Part shown: positions 9,001 through 16,035 of the stretch, in pieces
How positions within the stretch are numbered: position 1 is the stretch's first letter
Layout of the letters: each line of letters begins with the position of its first letter
Virus record (IMG/VR): IMGVR_UViG_3300020595_000082
Location: 1 to 38,156 of that record
DNA: 38,156 bases
Source: a virus
Direction: 5' to 3' (one strand)
Program-made: the position numbers and the translations under genes
Notes under the pieces: model-generated
The model's input: only the letters and a program-made list of their open reading frames with translations
Database searches by the model: none
What the model was told of the DNA's origin: nothing

Positions 9001-10006
9001 ATCTATATTCCTTATTAGCAGCATCATCTAGTTGTTTCATTACTTCTTCTGTAAAGTAAGTCTCTGGATCATTCATAATTGTTTTACCAAATTGAGTTTT
9101 GCCATCTGGTAGTTCAATACGAGTAGATACTTGTTTAAAGATACCATATTTGACTGCAAGGTCAATAAGTCCATAGTATTTATCAAGACCTTTTTCATAT
9201 GACAGACGCACATCTACCATCTTATTCTCAATAGTTAATCGTGACTTATGGTTTTTACAATGTACAATATTACCTACAACCTCTGTACCGTCCTTATCTT
9301 TTTTCTTAGATAAGAATATAATAGATGAGGCTGCATATTTTAATCCAGAACCACCACCCATTTCTTTTGTTGGGAACATAGAACCCATCGAATCATATGT
9401 GTGATTCGTGACAATCATTGGTACTTTTGCTTTGCCCAGCTTCAAAGTTAGCACTCTAAATGCAGCTTTAAGAACTTGAGCCCGTGTCATATCTCTTGTC
9501 TCTTTACCATCAGCAGTATCTTCTACTTCTTTAGTAGTGGATAACATACCTAACGAATCAAGGCATAACATCATAGGCTTACGATCAGATTCTTTTTGTT
9601 GCATATATGAATCTAAAACCTTGAGTGATTGTGTACGAAACTCTTGTACTGTTGTGACAGGAAGAATAACCATACGATTGGGATCAATACCTCTTTCAAC
9701 TACCATTGATTTTGTAATTGCACTTTCACTTTCAAAGTAAAGTACACCAGCATCTGGATTTGCATCTAAGAAGTTTTTTACCATTCCCATGATAAAGAAA
9801 GTCTTACCTGTTGCACTTTCACCAGCAATTGCAGTAATTTTGTTTGATGGTAGTCCACCATAGATACTACCACTCAGTAGAGCATTAAATATGTAGCTTC
9901 CAGAGTCAATAAAGTTTTCTACATCACCAGCTTCAACTCCGTCACTTACTAGTGCCGCATATTCATTTCCTACATCCTTTAGAACATTCTTTAAAAAATC
10001 ATTCAT
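8984..10006 (-). CDS. uvsX: UvsX recombinase (RecA/Rad51-like)
   Basis: A 340-residue RecA-family strand-exchange protein, shorter than T4 UvsX (391). Walker A GESATGKT is at 62-69 and Walker B LCLDSLG at 147-153. A glycine-rich loop 2 region ([15 protein letters not shown]) follows the NHTYDS segment. It coats single-stranded DNA made by gp46/gp47 with help from UvsY and drives recombination-dependent replication and repair. It starts directly after the mazG stop (TAA ATG) with a GAAGGTGA ribosome site inside the end of mazG, so the two are probably coupled. Confidence 0.96.
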   Translation of the reverse strand: MNDFLKNVLKDVGNEYAALVSDGVEAGDVENFIDSGSYIFNALLSGSIYGGLPSNKITAIAGESATGKTFFIMGMVKNFLDANPDAGVLYFESESAITKSMVVERGIDPNRMVILPVTTVQEFRTQSLKVLDSYMQQKESDRKPMMLCLDSLGMLSTTKEVEDTADGKETRDMTRAQVLKAAFRVLTLKLGKAKVPMIVTNHTYDSMGSMFPTKEMGGGSGLKYAASSIIFLSKKKDKDGTEVVGNIVHCKNHKSRLTIENKMVDVRLSYEKGLDKYYGLIDLAVKYGIFKQVSTRIELPDGKTQFGKTIMNDPETYFTEEVMKQLDDAANKEYRYGPKT

Positions 10007-10429
10007 TTATATGTCACCTTCTTTTCTACTTGCAGAACGCAATGCATCGAAGCCGCCTGGATAACGATCAGATAACTTTGCGATATTCATATCTATTACT
10101 TCTTCAAAAGAAGTATTAAGTGCCATACAGGCTTGTGCCATGTACCAACAAATATCTCCTAATTCAGATCGTAGATGTCGAATTGTATCCTCATCAACCT
10201 CTTTACCTTGAAACAAAACCTTCTTTACAATATCATTAAACTCACCAACTTCACCAGATAGTCCTATCGAAGCAGTAAGAAGCCTAGATACATTTACACC
10301 TTGTTCTTCCATAATACCAATACATTCAACCATATTGTCGGTATCTTTGGTTGGATCACTACTGACTGTATCTACAAAACGAACATACTGTTCTAAAATT
10401 TTACCTTGTTGATCTGACTTATATGCCAT
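10007..10429 (-). CDS. mazG: MazG-like nucleotide pyrophosphohydrolase
   Basis: The 140-residue all-alpha protein carries the MazG metal-binding pattern: GEVGE at 59-63 and ELGD at 89-92, about 26 residues apart. The family hydrolyses nucleoside triphosphates or (p)ppGpp-related substrates to monophosphates. Marine T4-like phages often carry it and a role in controlling host physiology or the nucleotide pool has been proposed. The ATG has a strong TAGGAG ribosome site. A sigma70-like promoter starts 34 nt upstream of the start codon, so this gene heads a mazG-uvsX-55-47-46 transcription unit. Confidence 0.88.
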   Translation of the reverse strand: MAYKSDQQGKILEQYVRFVDTVSSDPTKDTDNMVECIGIMEEQGVNVSRLLTASIGLSGEVGEFNDIVKKVLFQGKEVDEDTIRHLRSELGDICWYMAQACMALNTSFEEVIDMNIAKLSDRYPGGFDALRSASRKEGDI

Positions 10430-10463
10430 TATATCTCCTACAATTTCTTGATTTATTTCTTCT

Positions 10464-10492
10464 ATACTACACTAAATTTGCAGTAATGTCAA
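10464..10492 (-). promoter_or_regulatory. sigma70-like promoter for mazG-uvsX-55-47-46
   Basis: On the minus strand TTGACA (10492-10487), a 17-nt spacer and TAGTAT (10469-10464) form a near-consensus promoter. It lies 35 nt upstream of the mazG ATG. The surrounding CTTGACATT equals that of the promoter at 2109-2081. It would let host polymerase transcribe the recombination genes early in infection. Confidence 0.65.
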
Positions 10493-10526
10493 GAGTTAAT
10501 TTGATATAATTTATTTATTTTAGGGG

Positions 10527-10555
10527 TTGACAAGGCTCGTTGTTATGTGTATAAT
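10527..10555 (+). promoter_or_regulatory. perfect-consensus sigma70 promoter pointing against all neighbouring genes
   Basis: On the plus strand TTGACA (10527-10532), exactly 17 nt, then TATAAT (10550-10555): both hexamers are perfect. It is back-to-back with the mazG promoter (34 nt between the -35 boxes) and reads into the 3' end of the Sm-like gene and uvsW in antisense. No plus-strand gene or clear terminator follows within several hundred bases. It may make an antisense or small RNA. Confidence 0.6.
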
Positions 10556-10582
10556 AGGTCTTGTACCTTCTTCAGAATAATA

Positions 10583-10999
10583 TTAATGTATTGTATCTGA
10601 TTCAAACATCTCTAGAAATTCTTCCATCTCTTCAAAATGCTCTTCTTCTTCAATCATATCAAGTTCTTCTTTTGTTGGTCTGAAGGCCTCATCTTTATCT
10701 TCTTTTAGTATCATATTGCCTATAGTGTGTACAACGTGCTCATAATATCTACATAATCCTTCAGAAGCTGGTGTAATTATAACAACAGAACTTTTTTGTA
10801 TTTTAAAGAATGGTTCATCAGAATAAGGTTGTATCCATCTTGACAGACCTAAAGATTCTACTGCACCCTTCTCTGTAATCTTATTAAAGATATCCATTTT
10901 TAGAGGAGAATTTACTTTAATCTGTTCTGAATTTTCGCTTTCAGAAATAGTACAAATTATATTTTCACCGTTTGAAAGCTTTATAACTTGTGGGATCAT
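10583..10999 (-). CDS. Sm/Lsm-fold-like small protein
   Basis: A 138-residue protein conserved in type among T4-like marine phages. The N-terminal 50 residues (VIKLSNGENIICTI, then VNSPLKM) resemble the Sm1 beta-strand pattern of Lsm/Hfq-like proteins, where the chain forms an RNA-binding ring. The C-terminus is a strongly acidic helix (EEEEHFEEMEEFLEMF). The ATG overlaps the uvsW stop as ATGA, so it is co-translated with the helicase. Assignment to the Sm fold rests on pattern only; an RNA-binding role is inferred. A perfect plus-strand promoter aims at its 3' end. Confidence 0.6.
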   Translation of the reverse strand: MIPQVIKLSNGENIICTISESENSEQIKVNSPLKMDIFNKITEKGAVESLGLSRWIQPYSDEPFFKIQKSSVVIITPASEGLCRYYEHVVHTIGNMILKEDKDEAFRPTKEELDMIEEEEHFEEMEEFLEMFESDTIH

Positions 11000-12471
11000 A
11001 ATTTTATCCTATCTATTTTGTAATTAAATTGCTCGTCATTGTATATATTTATTCTTTCGTAAAAGTGTCTTAGTGTAAAATTTCTTCTGGACTTATAGGT
11101 AAGATCATCAGATATATCAAAAAGTTTTACATTATCTTTATTTTTACTTTGTCTTAGTCCTCGGCCTATACTTTGCAAAACTCGTATTCTACTTTTAGAT
11201 GGACTTGCAAAAACAATATTATGTATGTTACGAATATTTATGCCTGTAGAAAAAGTACCATATGAAGCTATAATAATTGCATCCTTTTCATTTTCTGTAA
11301 TTGCACGAATCTTTTCTCTTGTTTCTGTATCAGTGCCACCATATACAAAGAATACTTTTCTGTCAAACTTTTTTATTTCATTATACAGTAAAACTCCATG
11401 TTTGTCAACCAATTGAAATAAACATAATGTATTTCCTGTAATATTACTACATAGCTTCTTTATAAACTCGTTTCTTTTTGCATGAGAAACAATGTAGTTT
11501 ATTTCTTCTGCATATGCATATGTTCGTATTCTTTTAGCTTCTTCATCTGAGTGTTTTAAAACAATACAATTAATATCTAGTTTTGCAAGAGTATCATTAT
11601 CCATTAATTCTTTTGTAGTAATAATTTTCTTGACTTTTCCAAATAAACCTTCTAGAACTAAACGATGTGTCTGTGTACCATCAAGTGTTCCTGTCAAACC
11701 AAATCTATACTTTATATCTCTACTTCTAGTCATAATATCAGTTAAAGATTTTGCTTTAAATAGATGAGCTTCATCACCGATAAGACAACCATATTGTGCA
11801 AAGTATTGACTATGAAGTTTATACACTGATTGCCATGTTGAGATTACAATTGGTTTCTTAGAACCTTTATCACGGCCTGCATATACTCTATGAATAAACT
11901 CATCTTTCCAACCATAATCAATAAAGTCAGAATACATTTGTTCAACTAGTGATGTAGTAGGAACTAATATTAATGTTTTCAGTCCCATCATATGATAATA
12001 ACGGACTAATGTATATATTATTAGAGATTTACCCGATGCAGTAGGAGAAACAAGAAGAGCCCTATTTGTTGATATAGCATGATGGATTGCATCAATTTGA
12101 TAATCACGAAATTCAATTGGTTTTCCTTGCGAGGTGGGACGTAAGGAGGTTGCGAAATCTCCAACGCTCTCACGAACAACATTCCTGACATCTTCTACTC
12201 CTTTATCTATTATATAGTCAATAGAGTTTCTTAAACAAAATTCTTTTATATAAGGTAGCAACCCCACATATATTCTACCATTATGTGGAGAGAATAAACG
12301 TATCTTACCGTCCCACATTTTATTACGATATTGTGGCATAAACTTAGCGCCAGGCACTTCAAAGGTAAAATAGTCTGAAAGTTCTCTTTCTAAACTATCG
12401 TCAACTTCTAATTGTAGATATACTTCGTTGACTTTAGATATTTGCATTTTGTAAAGACTTTGGTTCACCAT
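10996..12471 (-). CDS. uvsW: UvsW DNA/RNA helicase
   Basis: A superfamily 2 helicase of 491 residues (T4 UvsW about 500). After an N-terminal DNA-binding domain (a KMWDGKIRLF segment matches T4) come Walker A SPTASGKS at 142-149, GDEAH at 232-236, a GLTGT motif III and QSIGRGLRQ motif VI. The C-terminal DEQFNYKIDRIKL resembles the end of T4 UvsW. It unwinds R-loops and branched DNA and switches origin-dependent to recombination-dependent replication. The frame extends to a TTG at 12486, but I place the start at the ATG at 12471, which has GAGG 7 nt upstream; ATG 12447 is a further candidate. It overlaps the upstream oxygenase by 38 nt. Confidence 0.95.
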   Translation of the reverse strand: MVNQSLYKMQISKVNEVYLQLEVDDSLERELSDYFTFEVPGAKFMPQYRNKMWDGKIRLFSPHNGRIYVGLLPYIKEFCLRNSIDYIIDKGVEDVRNVVRESVGDFATSLRPTSQGKPIEFRDYQIDAIHHAISTNRALLVSPTASGKSLIIYTLVRYYHMMGLKTLILVPTTSLVEQMYSDFIDYGWKDEFIHRVYAGRDKGSKKPIVISTWQSVYKLHSQYFAQYGCLIGDEAHLFKAKSLTDIMTRSRDIKYRFGLTGTLDGTQTHRLVLEGLFGKVKKIITTKELMDNDTLAKLDINCIVLKHSDEEAKRIRTYAYAEEINYIVSHAKRNEFIKKLCSNITGNTLCLFQLVDKHGVLLYNEIKKFDRKVFFVYGGTDTETREKIRAITENEKDAIIIASYGTFSTGINIRNIHNIVFASPSKSRIRVLQSIGRGLRQSKNKDNVKLFDISDDLTYKSRRNFTLRHFYERINIYNDEQFNYKIDRIKL

Positions 12472-13030
12472 AATCGCCTCTAGCAATTATATTCCATGAT
12501 ATACTTATTCTGTCATCTTTATTATTCGGCACCCAATGTTGTAACCAAGAAGGAAACAATAATCCTACACCCTTTACTGAATTAAACTGAATCATATTAG
12601 AGTTGTCCCAATTATATTTTTTTCTTGGAGATAGTATGTGAGCTTGAGCTCTTGGATCAAAAAACTGAATTGGTGCAGTATCTTTGGATGCTTTTAAATA
12701 ATATACTCCTGACATAAGATTGTTTGAATGAGTGTGTGGTGCGTGTGTTTCACCACCATGCATTGCATTTGCCCACATACCTGTAATTTCTAAACTATCG
12801 TATATATATTCTAAGTCTTTTAAGTATTTGTCAGTTGCATTTAGAACAGTATCTTTAAATGATTTAAATTCTGACAACAAATGAATATCATCTTCGGTCT
12901 GGCTAAAAATATCAGACCTCTTAAATTTTACAAGATCCTCACAAACAGAAGGCATTGCATATTTAAATTCTCCAATGACAGTTGGAAAACATTTATATTT
13001 TTTTACATCAACCAACAAACCATACTCCAC
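12434..13030 (-). CDS. 2OG-Fe(II) oxygenase-like protein (type 2OG-FeII_Oxy_5), GTG start
   Basis: A 198-residue double-stranded beta-helix protein. Candidate iron ligands are His99/His101 in the HTHSN motif and His165 in PSWLQHWVPNN, and Arg174 in DDRISISWN would bind 2-oxoglutarate. This layout is that of the putative oxygenases common in cyanophages. No ATG gives this N-terminus; the start is a GTG at 13030 with AAAGGTGA just upstream. It overlaps the previous oxygenase by 28 nt. The substrate is unknown. It forms a pair with the next oxygenase between UvsY and UvsW. Confidence 0.8.
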   Translation of the reverse strand: MEYGLLVDVKKYKCFPTVIGEFKYAMPSVCEDLVKFKRSDIFSQTEDDIHLLSEFKSFKDTVLNATDKYLKDLEYIYDSLEITGMWANAMHGGETHAPHTHSNNLMSGVYYLKASKDTAPIQFFDPRAQAHILSPRKKYNWDNSNMIQFNSVKGVGLLFPSWLQHWVPNNKDDRISISWNIIARGDYGEPKSLQNANI

Positions 13031-13557
13031 CTATCACCTTTAGTAACTTTTAAAACTTCATGGGGATACATAAAGTTTGAGGGAAATATAATTGCAGAAC
13101 CTTTTTCTGGTTCAAATTGTTTATTTGCAATAATAATTTCACCGCCTTCATAGTCATCATTTAAAAATAACAATATTGTAGCTTGAGGAAATCCATATTG
13201 TTGGCCATGACTATGATGAATGTTATCAACATGATTTGACATAAAACCACCGACTCCGTATCTGTTAATACGAAAATCTGTTAATCGACTTACATTAAAC
13301 AATGGAAACTCTTCTTTGTATTTTTCTATAGTCTTTTCAAATGATATTTTAACATCTGCATAAAGTTCATCATTACTTTTTATCCATGCGTCATCCATTA
13401 ACACACGATCTGTTTTAACTACTTTACCACTATCGTGTGTTGCATAGCCTGATGGTTTAAATTCAAACTGTTTATTAGTTAATCTCCAACATAATTTATC
13501 ATCAACAATACCTTTTTGGTATTGTATATAATCTGTTACTTTATGGTCTTTTTTCAT
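13003..13557 (-). CDS. 2OG-Fe(II) oxygenase (prolyl 4-hydroxylase-like)
   Basis: A 184-residue protein with the full facial triad of the superfamily: HVD (His109, Asp111) and His166 in YPHEV, then Arg176 in GDRWS for 2-oxoglutarate. FLNDDYEGGE and IIFPSNFMYPHEV are typical of the P4Hc/PKHD-type group. It would hydroxylate a protein or other substrate with 2-oxoglutarate and oxygen. The ATG shares one base with the uvsY stop (TGATG), so translation is coupled to UvsY. The substrate cannot be inferred. Confidence 0.88.
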   Translation of the reverse strand: MKKDHKVTDYIQYQKGIVDDKLCWRLTNKQFEFKPSGYATHDSGKVVKTDRVLMDDAWIKSNDELYADVKISFEKTIEKYKEEFPLFNVSRLTDFRINRYGVGGFMSNHVDNIHHSHGQQYGFPQATILLFLNDDYEGGEIIIANKQFEPEKGSAIIFPSNFMYPHEVLKVTKGDRWSMVCWLM

Positions 13558-13988
13558 CAGTATGTTACTCCTGCTTCAAATTTCTTCCATTCTATAGAAT
13601 TTTTAATATCCCAACCACGATTATCAACTGACTTAATAACACCTTTAATGTAATCTACAACAGTTTCTAAATAACCAATTTTATTTTCTGCATCTATTAT
13701 TTCATCATCAGATGTAATATATACACTCAAATCTGTTTTTAATACTTTAAGGTCAAATGGTTTACTAATATAGATTTTTGCATCAGCCTTACCACCATAG
13801 TATTCCCATTTTTCACGATACAAGCGTTTATAATCTCCTTTTGCTTTAAACAAAAGAAGCTCATACCTAGTTTTGTAATCTAAGTATTTTGCTTTTATTT
13901 CTTGATTTTTTAGGGATTCTGTATCTAAGTGTTCATTATCAACACTCAAGTCTTGTTGAACTTGAGCTTTTAATTCATCAAGGGTCAT
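13557..13988 (-). CDS. uvsY: UvsY recombination mediator
   Basis: A 143-residue helical protein (T4 UvsY 137). The central block LYREKWEYYGGKADAKIY and the C-terminal VDNRGWDIKNSIEWKKFEAG are characteristic of the family. It loads UvsX on gp32-covered single-stranded DNA. The frame could begin at a GTG at 13994, but the ATG at 13988 has GGAG in good position. It lies just 10 nt after the tube-like gene and overlaps the oxygenase start by one base. Confidence 0.92.
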   Translation of the reverse strand: MTLDELKAQVQQDLSVDNEHLDTESLKNQEIKAKYLDYKTRYELLLFKAKGDYKRLYREKWEYYGGKADAKIYISKPFDLKVLKTDLSVYITSDDEIIDAENKIGYLETVVDYIKGVIKSVDNRGWDIKNSIEWKKFEAGVTY

Positions 13989-13998
13989 TATCACTCCA

Positions 13999-14589
13999 TT
14001 ATAATGTATGCATCTCGTATAATTTATATTTAAAATTTATGTCTGCTGTTATATATTCAACATCAGATGTATTCTGATTGTATTCCAACGCACTTAAAGA
14101 TGTTGGAAACATATCTTGGTATCGAACTTCAACTAATGGATTATTTTTATTTGATAAAATGGTAAGTGTTGCATCAGAATAAAATGCATTATCATCTGTA
14201 GGATTGCCTACAATACCAATATCATTATTACCACCAGCTGCAGAATTTGGGGTATTTGATGTAGAATTTCTGAAAGATGTAAACTGTGTTCTATCTTTTG
14301 GAAAACCAATACCTAACATCCAATTGTGAATTGTAATATAATTTTCTAAGTATTCGTCTACTATAAAAGAAACTGTAAGGTCTTCAAATGTAAGTTTGTC
14401 ACCTATAACTGGTATATTCTTAAATGGTGTTGGTAATTCTAGATTATTAAGTGATATGCCAGGCACAGCCGCAGCTGTAGTAAAGAACTCAACTTTTGGA
14501 AGTTGATGTATAGTAAACTTAAACTGAGTTGGACTTGAATAATCTAACTTAGTTGGTTGTCTATTAAGTGGTGAAGTTGCTGTTGTCAT
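13999..14589 (-). CDS. second tail-tube-fold virion protein (gp19 paralogue, at the gp3 position)
   Basis: A 196-residue protein whose pattern follows gp19 of this same window. Both share a QFKF/QYRV start, an AVPGISL/ASNLPAS turn, PTPFKNIPV/PIPFRGRNI, an aromatic segment before a Trp-Met/Trp-His helix with a following Gly-Ile, and a C-terminal half with MFPTSLSALEY aligned to AYPLTIAAIEL. It is therefore a tube-fold protein, perhaps a tube initiator, cap or completion protein. From memory, cyanophage maps place tail completion protein gp3 next to gp23, but the name gp3 is not proven here. It has its own late promoter directly at the start codon and lies behind the gp23 terminator. Confidence 0.7.
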   Translation of the reverse strand: MTTATSPLNRQPTKLDYSSPTQFKFTIHQLPKVEFFTTAAAVPGISLNNLELPTPFKNIPVIGDKLTFEDLTVSFIVDEYLENYITIHNWMLGIGFPKDRTQFTSFRNSTSNTPNSAAGGNNDIGIVGNPTDDNAFYSDATLTILSNKNNPLVEVRYQDMFPTSLSALEYNQNTSDVEYITADINFKYKLYEMHTL

Positions 14590-14594
14590 AATAC

Positions 14595-14602
14595 TATTTA
14601 TA
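14595..14602 (-). promoter_or_regulatory. late promoter TATAAATA at the start codon of the second tube gene
   Basis: An exact TATAAATA (14602-14595, minus strand) ends 5 nt before the ATG at 14589. In T4 the motif spans -13 to -6, so transcription would begin at the A of the start codon and give a leaderless mRNA. No ribosome site is visible in between. Confidence 0.75.
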
Positions 14603-14611
14603 ATAAAAAAA

Positions 14612-14632
14612 AGAGGGGAATAAATCCCCTCT
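14612..14632 (-). terminator. strong rho-independent terminator after gp23
   Basis: A perfect 8-bp stem, AGAGGGGA/TCCCCTCT with a 5-nt loop, is followed on the minus strand by eight T. It lies about 42 nt after the gp23 stop codon and just before the late promoter of the next gene. It isolates the major capsid transcript. Confidence 0.92.
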
Positions 14633-14673
14633 CTAAGTTTTTATTTATTAGTTGGTTAGACCAACTATTATTA

Positions 14674-15996
14674 TTACATAAGGTTAGAAACTTTAACTTT
14701 TCTGTAATATTTGTTGGTAGCAGAACTGATGGAGATTGCTCCGTCAGCAGCAGCTGCAACTGTTCCAGTGTGGAATGGATTAGCAGCAATACCGTAACGA
14801 GTTTTAAACCCGATTTTTGGTTGGAAAGTATTTTCACCAACCGCACGAACCATTTGTAACGGAACGTATGGGCAGTAGAACATACCAGCATCGTAAGGTG
14901 ATGTACCTTTGTATCCAACAACATAGTACTGAGCAGCAGCTACGTTTGCTGAATATGGGTCAACGTACACACGGTAACGACCATTCATAACACCAGCGAA
15001 TGTAGCAGATGTGTCGTCTACATTCAAGTTGTTGTTAAGAGCAGGAGTGTAATCAAGAACACCAGCCATTTGTAGTGCAGACGCAACGTCAGCAGAACAA
15101 AGGATCATGTTACCTTTACCTCTACGAGTTTGTTGACCGATAGCATTTGCATCTCTTTCGATTGCAAACATTAGGCCTTTAAACTTCTCAACTGACCAAC
15201 GACCATTTGAGTCTGTGTCAAGGTCAAAGATACCAGCAGTTGTAGTATTTGCTTGAGCACCTTTAACAGCTGAAACGTAGATGTTACGAACAACTTCACG
15301 GTTAATTTCTGCAAGAATTTCAGTTGACAGTATGTTTGCCAATTCTGTTTCTGCGTCTAATCCGTGGATTGCTTTAAGGTCTTGAGCAAGTTCCATAGTG
15401 TACTCAGCTTTAAGAGCACGTGTTACTGCTGTAACTGTGTGCTTCTCAATTGAGAACGCCATTTCTGCGAAAGCATTAGTTGTAGTATCACCTAAAGCTT
15501 CACCTTGAACTGTGGTCATACCTGTTGCAGTTGTATATGTACCTACTGGTGAGTCGTTAAGAACTGAAGGATTAGTACCTGAGATGTCTCCACCACCTGT
15601 ATCTGATCCAGCGTCTTGGTTAGACAACATTGATGGTTCGTCAGCAAGAGCTTCTGCACCGTCCATTGATAGTCCACGAGCACGCATAGCAAAGATAAGT
15701 CCTGTTGGGCCTGTCATTGGCTGTACGCCACAGATATCATATGCAATGAGGTTAGGCATAGAACGTCTTACTAGAGAAATAAGGATTGGATCCCATGTGT
15801 CTAGTGCAGCGTTACCACCAACGAATGAAGTTGGAGTTCCCTCTGTCATAAACTGTTTGTCTTCTTTTAGAGCTTTTTCTTGGTTTTCCAAGATGATTGT
15901 GGTGACTGCCCGCTTGTAGCTGTCCTTGATCTCTGGAAGATCAGGGTGCTGAAGGACTGGCGACCACTTTTCTTGTAGATGTTCTGTTTGAAACAT
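14674..15996 (-). CDS. 23: gp23 major capsid protein
   Basis: A 440-residue capsid protein, shorter than T4 gp23 (521) as in marine relatives. Typical blocks are the N-terminal EKWSPVLQHPDLPEI, RRSMPNLIAYDICGVQPMTGPTGLIFAMR and the later TRYGIAANPF. It forms the icosahedral head as HK97-fold hexamers after removal of an N-terminal piece by gp21. The ATG has an AAGGAG site, and an exact late promoter lies 23 nt upstream. A strong terminator follows. Codon choice (for example many GTT, GCT and AAC/TAC) looks more adapted than in the neighbours, as expected for the most abundant phage protein; this is an impression, not a calculation. Confidence 0.97.
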   Translation of the reverse strand: MFQTEHLQEKWSPVLQHPDLPEIKDSYKRAVTTIILENQEKALKEDKQFMTEGTPTSFVGGNAALDTWDPILISLVRRSMPNLIAYDICGVQPMTGPTGLIFAMRARGLSMDGAEALADEPSMLSNQDAGSDTGGGDISGTNPSVLNDSPVGTYTTATGMTTVQGEALGDTTTNAFAEMAFSIEKHTVTAVTRALKAEYTMELAQDLKAIHGLDAETELANILSTEILAEINREVVRNIYVSAVKGAQANTTTAGIFDLDTDSNGRWSVEKFKGLMFAIERDANAIGQQTRRGKGNMILCSADVASALQMAGVLDYTPALNNNLNVDDTSATFAGVMNGRYRVYVDPYSANVAAAQYYVVGYKGTSPYDAGMFYCPYVPLQMVRAVGENTFQPKIGFKTRYGIAANPFHTGTVAAAADGAISISSATNKYYRKVKVSNLM

Positions 15997-16019
15997 TTGT
16001 TTCTCCTTTTATTTTCTAC

Positions 16020-16027
16020 TATTTATA
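16020..16027 (-). promoter_or_regulatory. late promoter TATAAATA of gp23
   Basis: Exact TATAAATA (16027-16020, minus strand), predicted leader of about 18 nt that contains the AAGGAG ribosome site. It gives the capsid gene its own gp55-dependent transcript. Confidence 0.88.
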
Positions 16028-16035
16028 ATATTAAG

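Noticed and set aside
8984-9027. Longer N-terminus of gp55 from 9027
   Set aside because: The first nine residues lie within uvsX, lack a ribosome site, and the internal ATG at 9000 has a proper AAGGA site.
10430-10582. Possible tRNA or small gene in the 153-nt gap
   Set aside because: No cloverleaf or start with ribosome site seen; two promoters explain the gap.
14598-14924. 108-codon minus-strand frame over the end of gp23
   Set aside because: It overlaps the well-supported gp23 frame, includes the terminator and has low-complexity Leu-rich content; a shadow frame.
15512-15919. 135-codon plus-strand frame inside gp23
   Set aside because: Antisense shadow of a highly conserved capsid gene, no ribosome site, no plausible motif.
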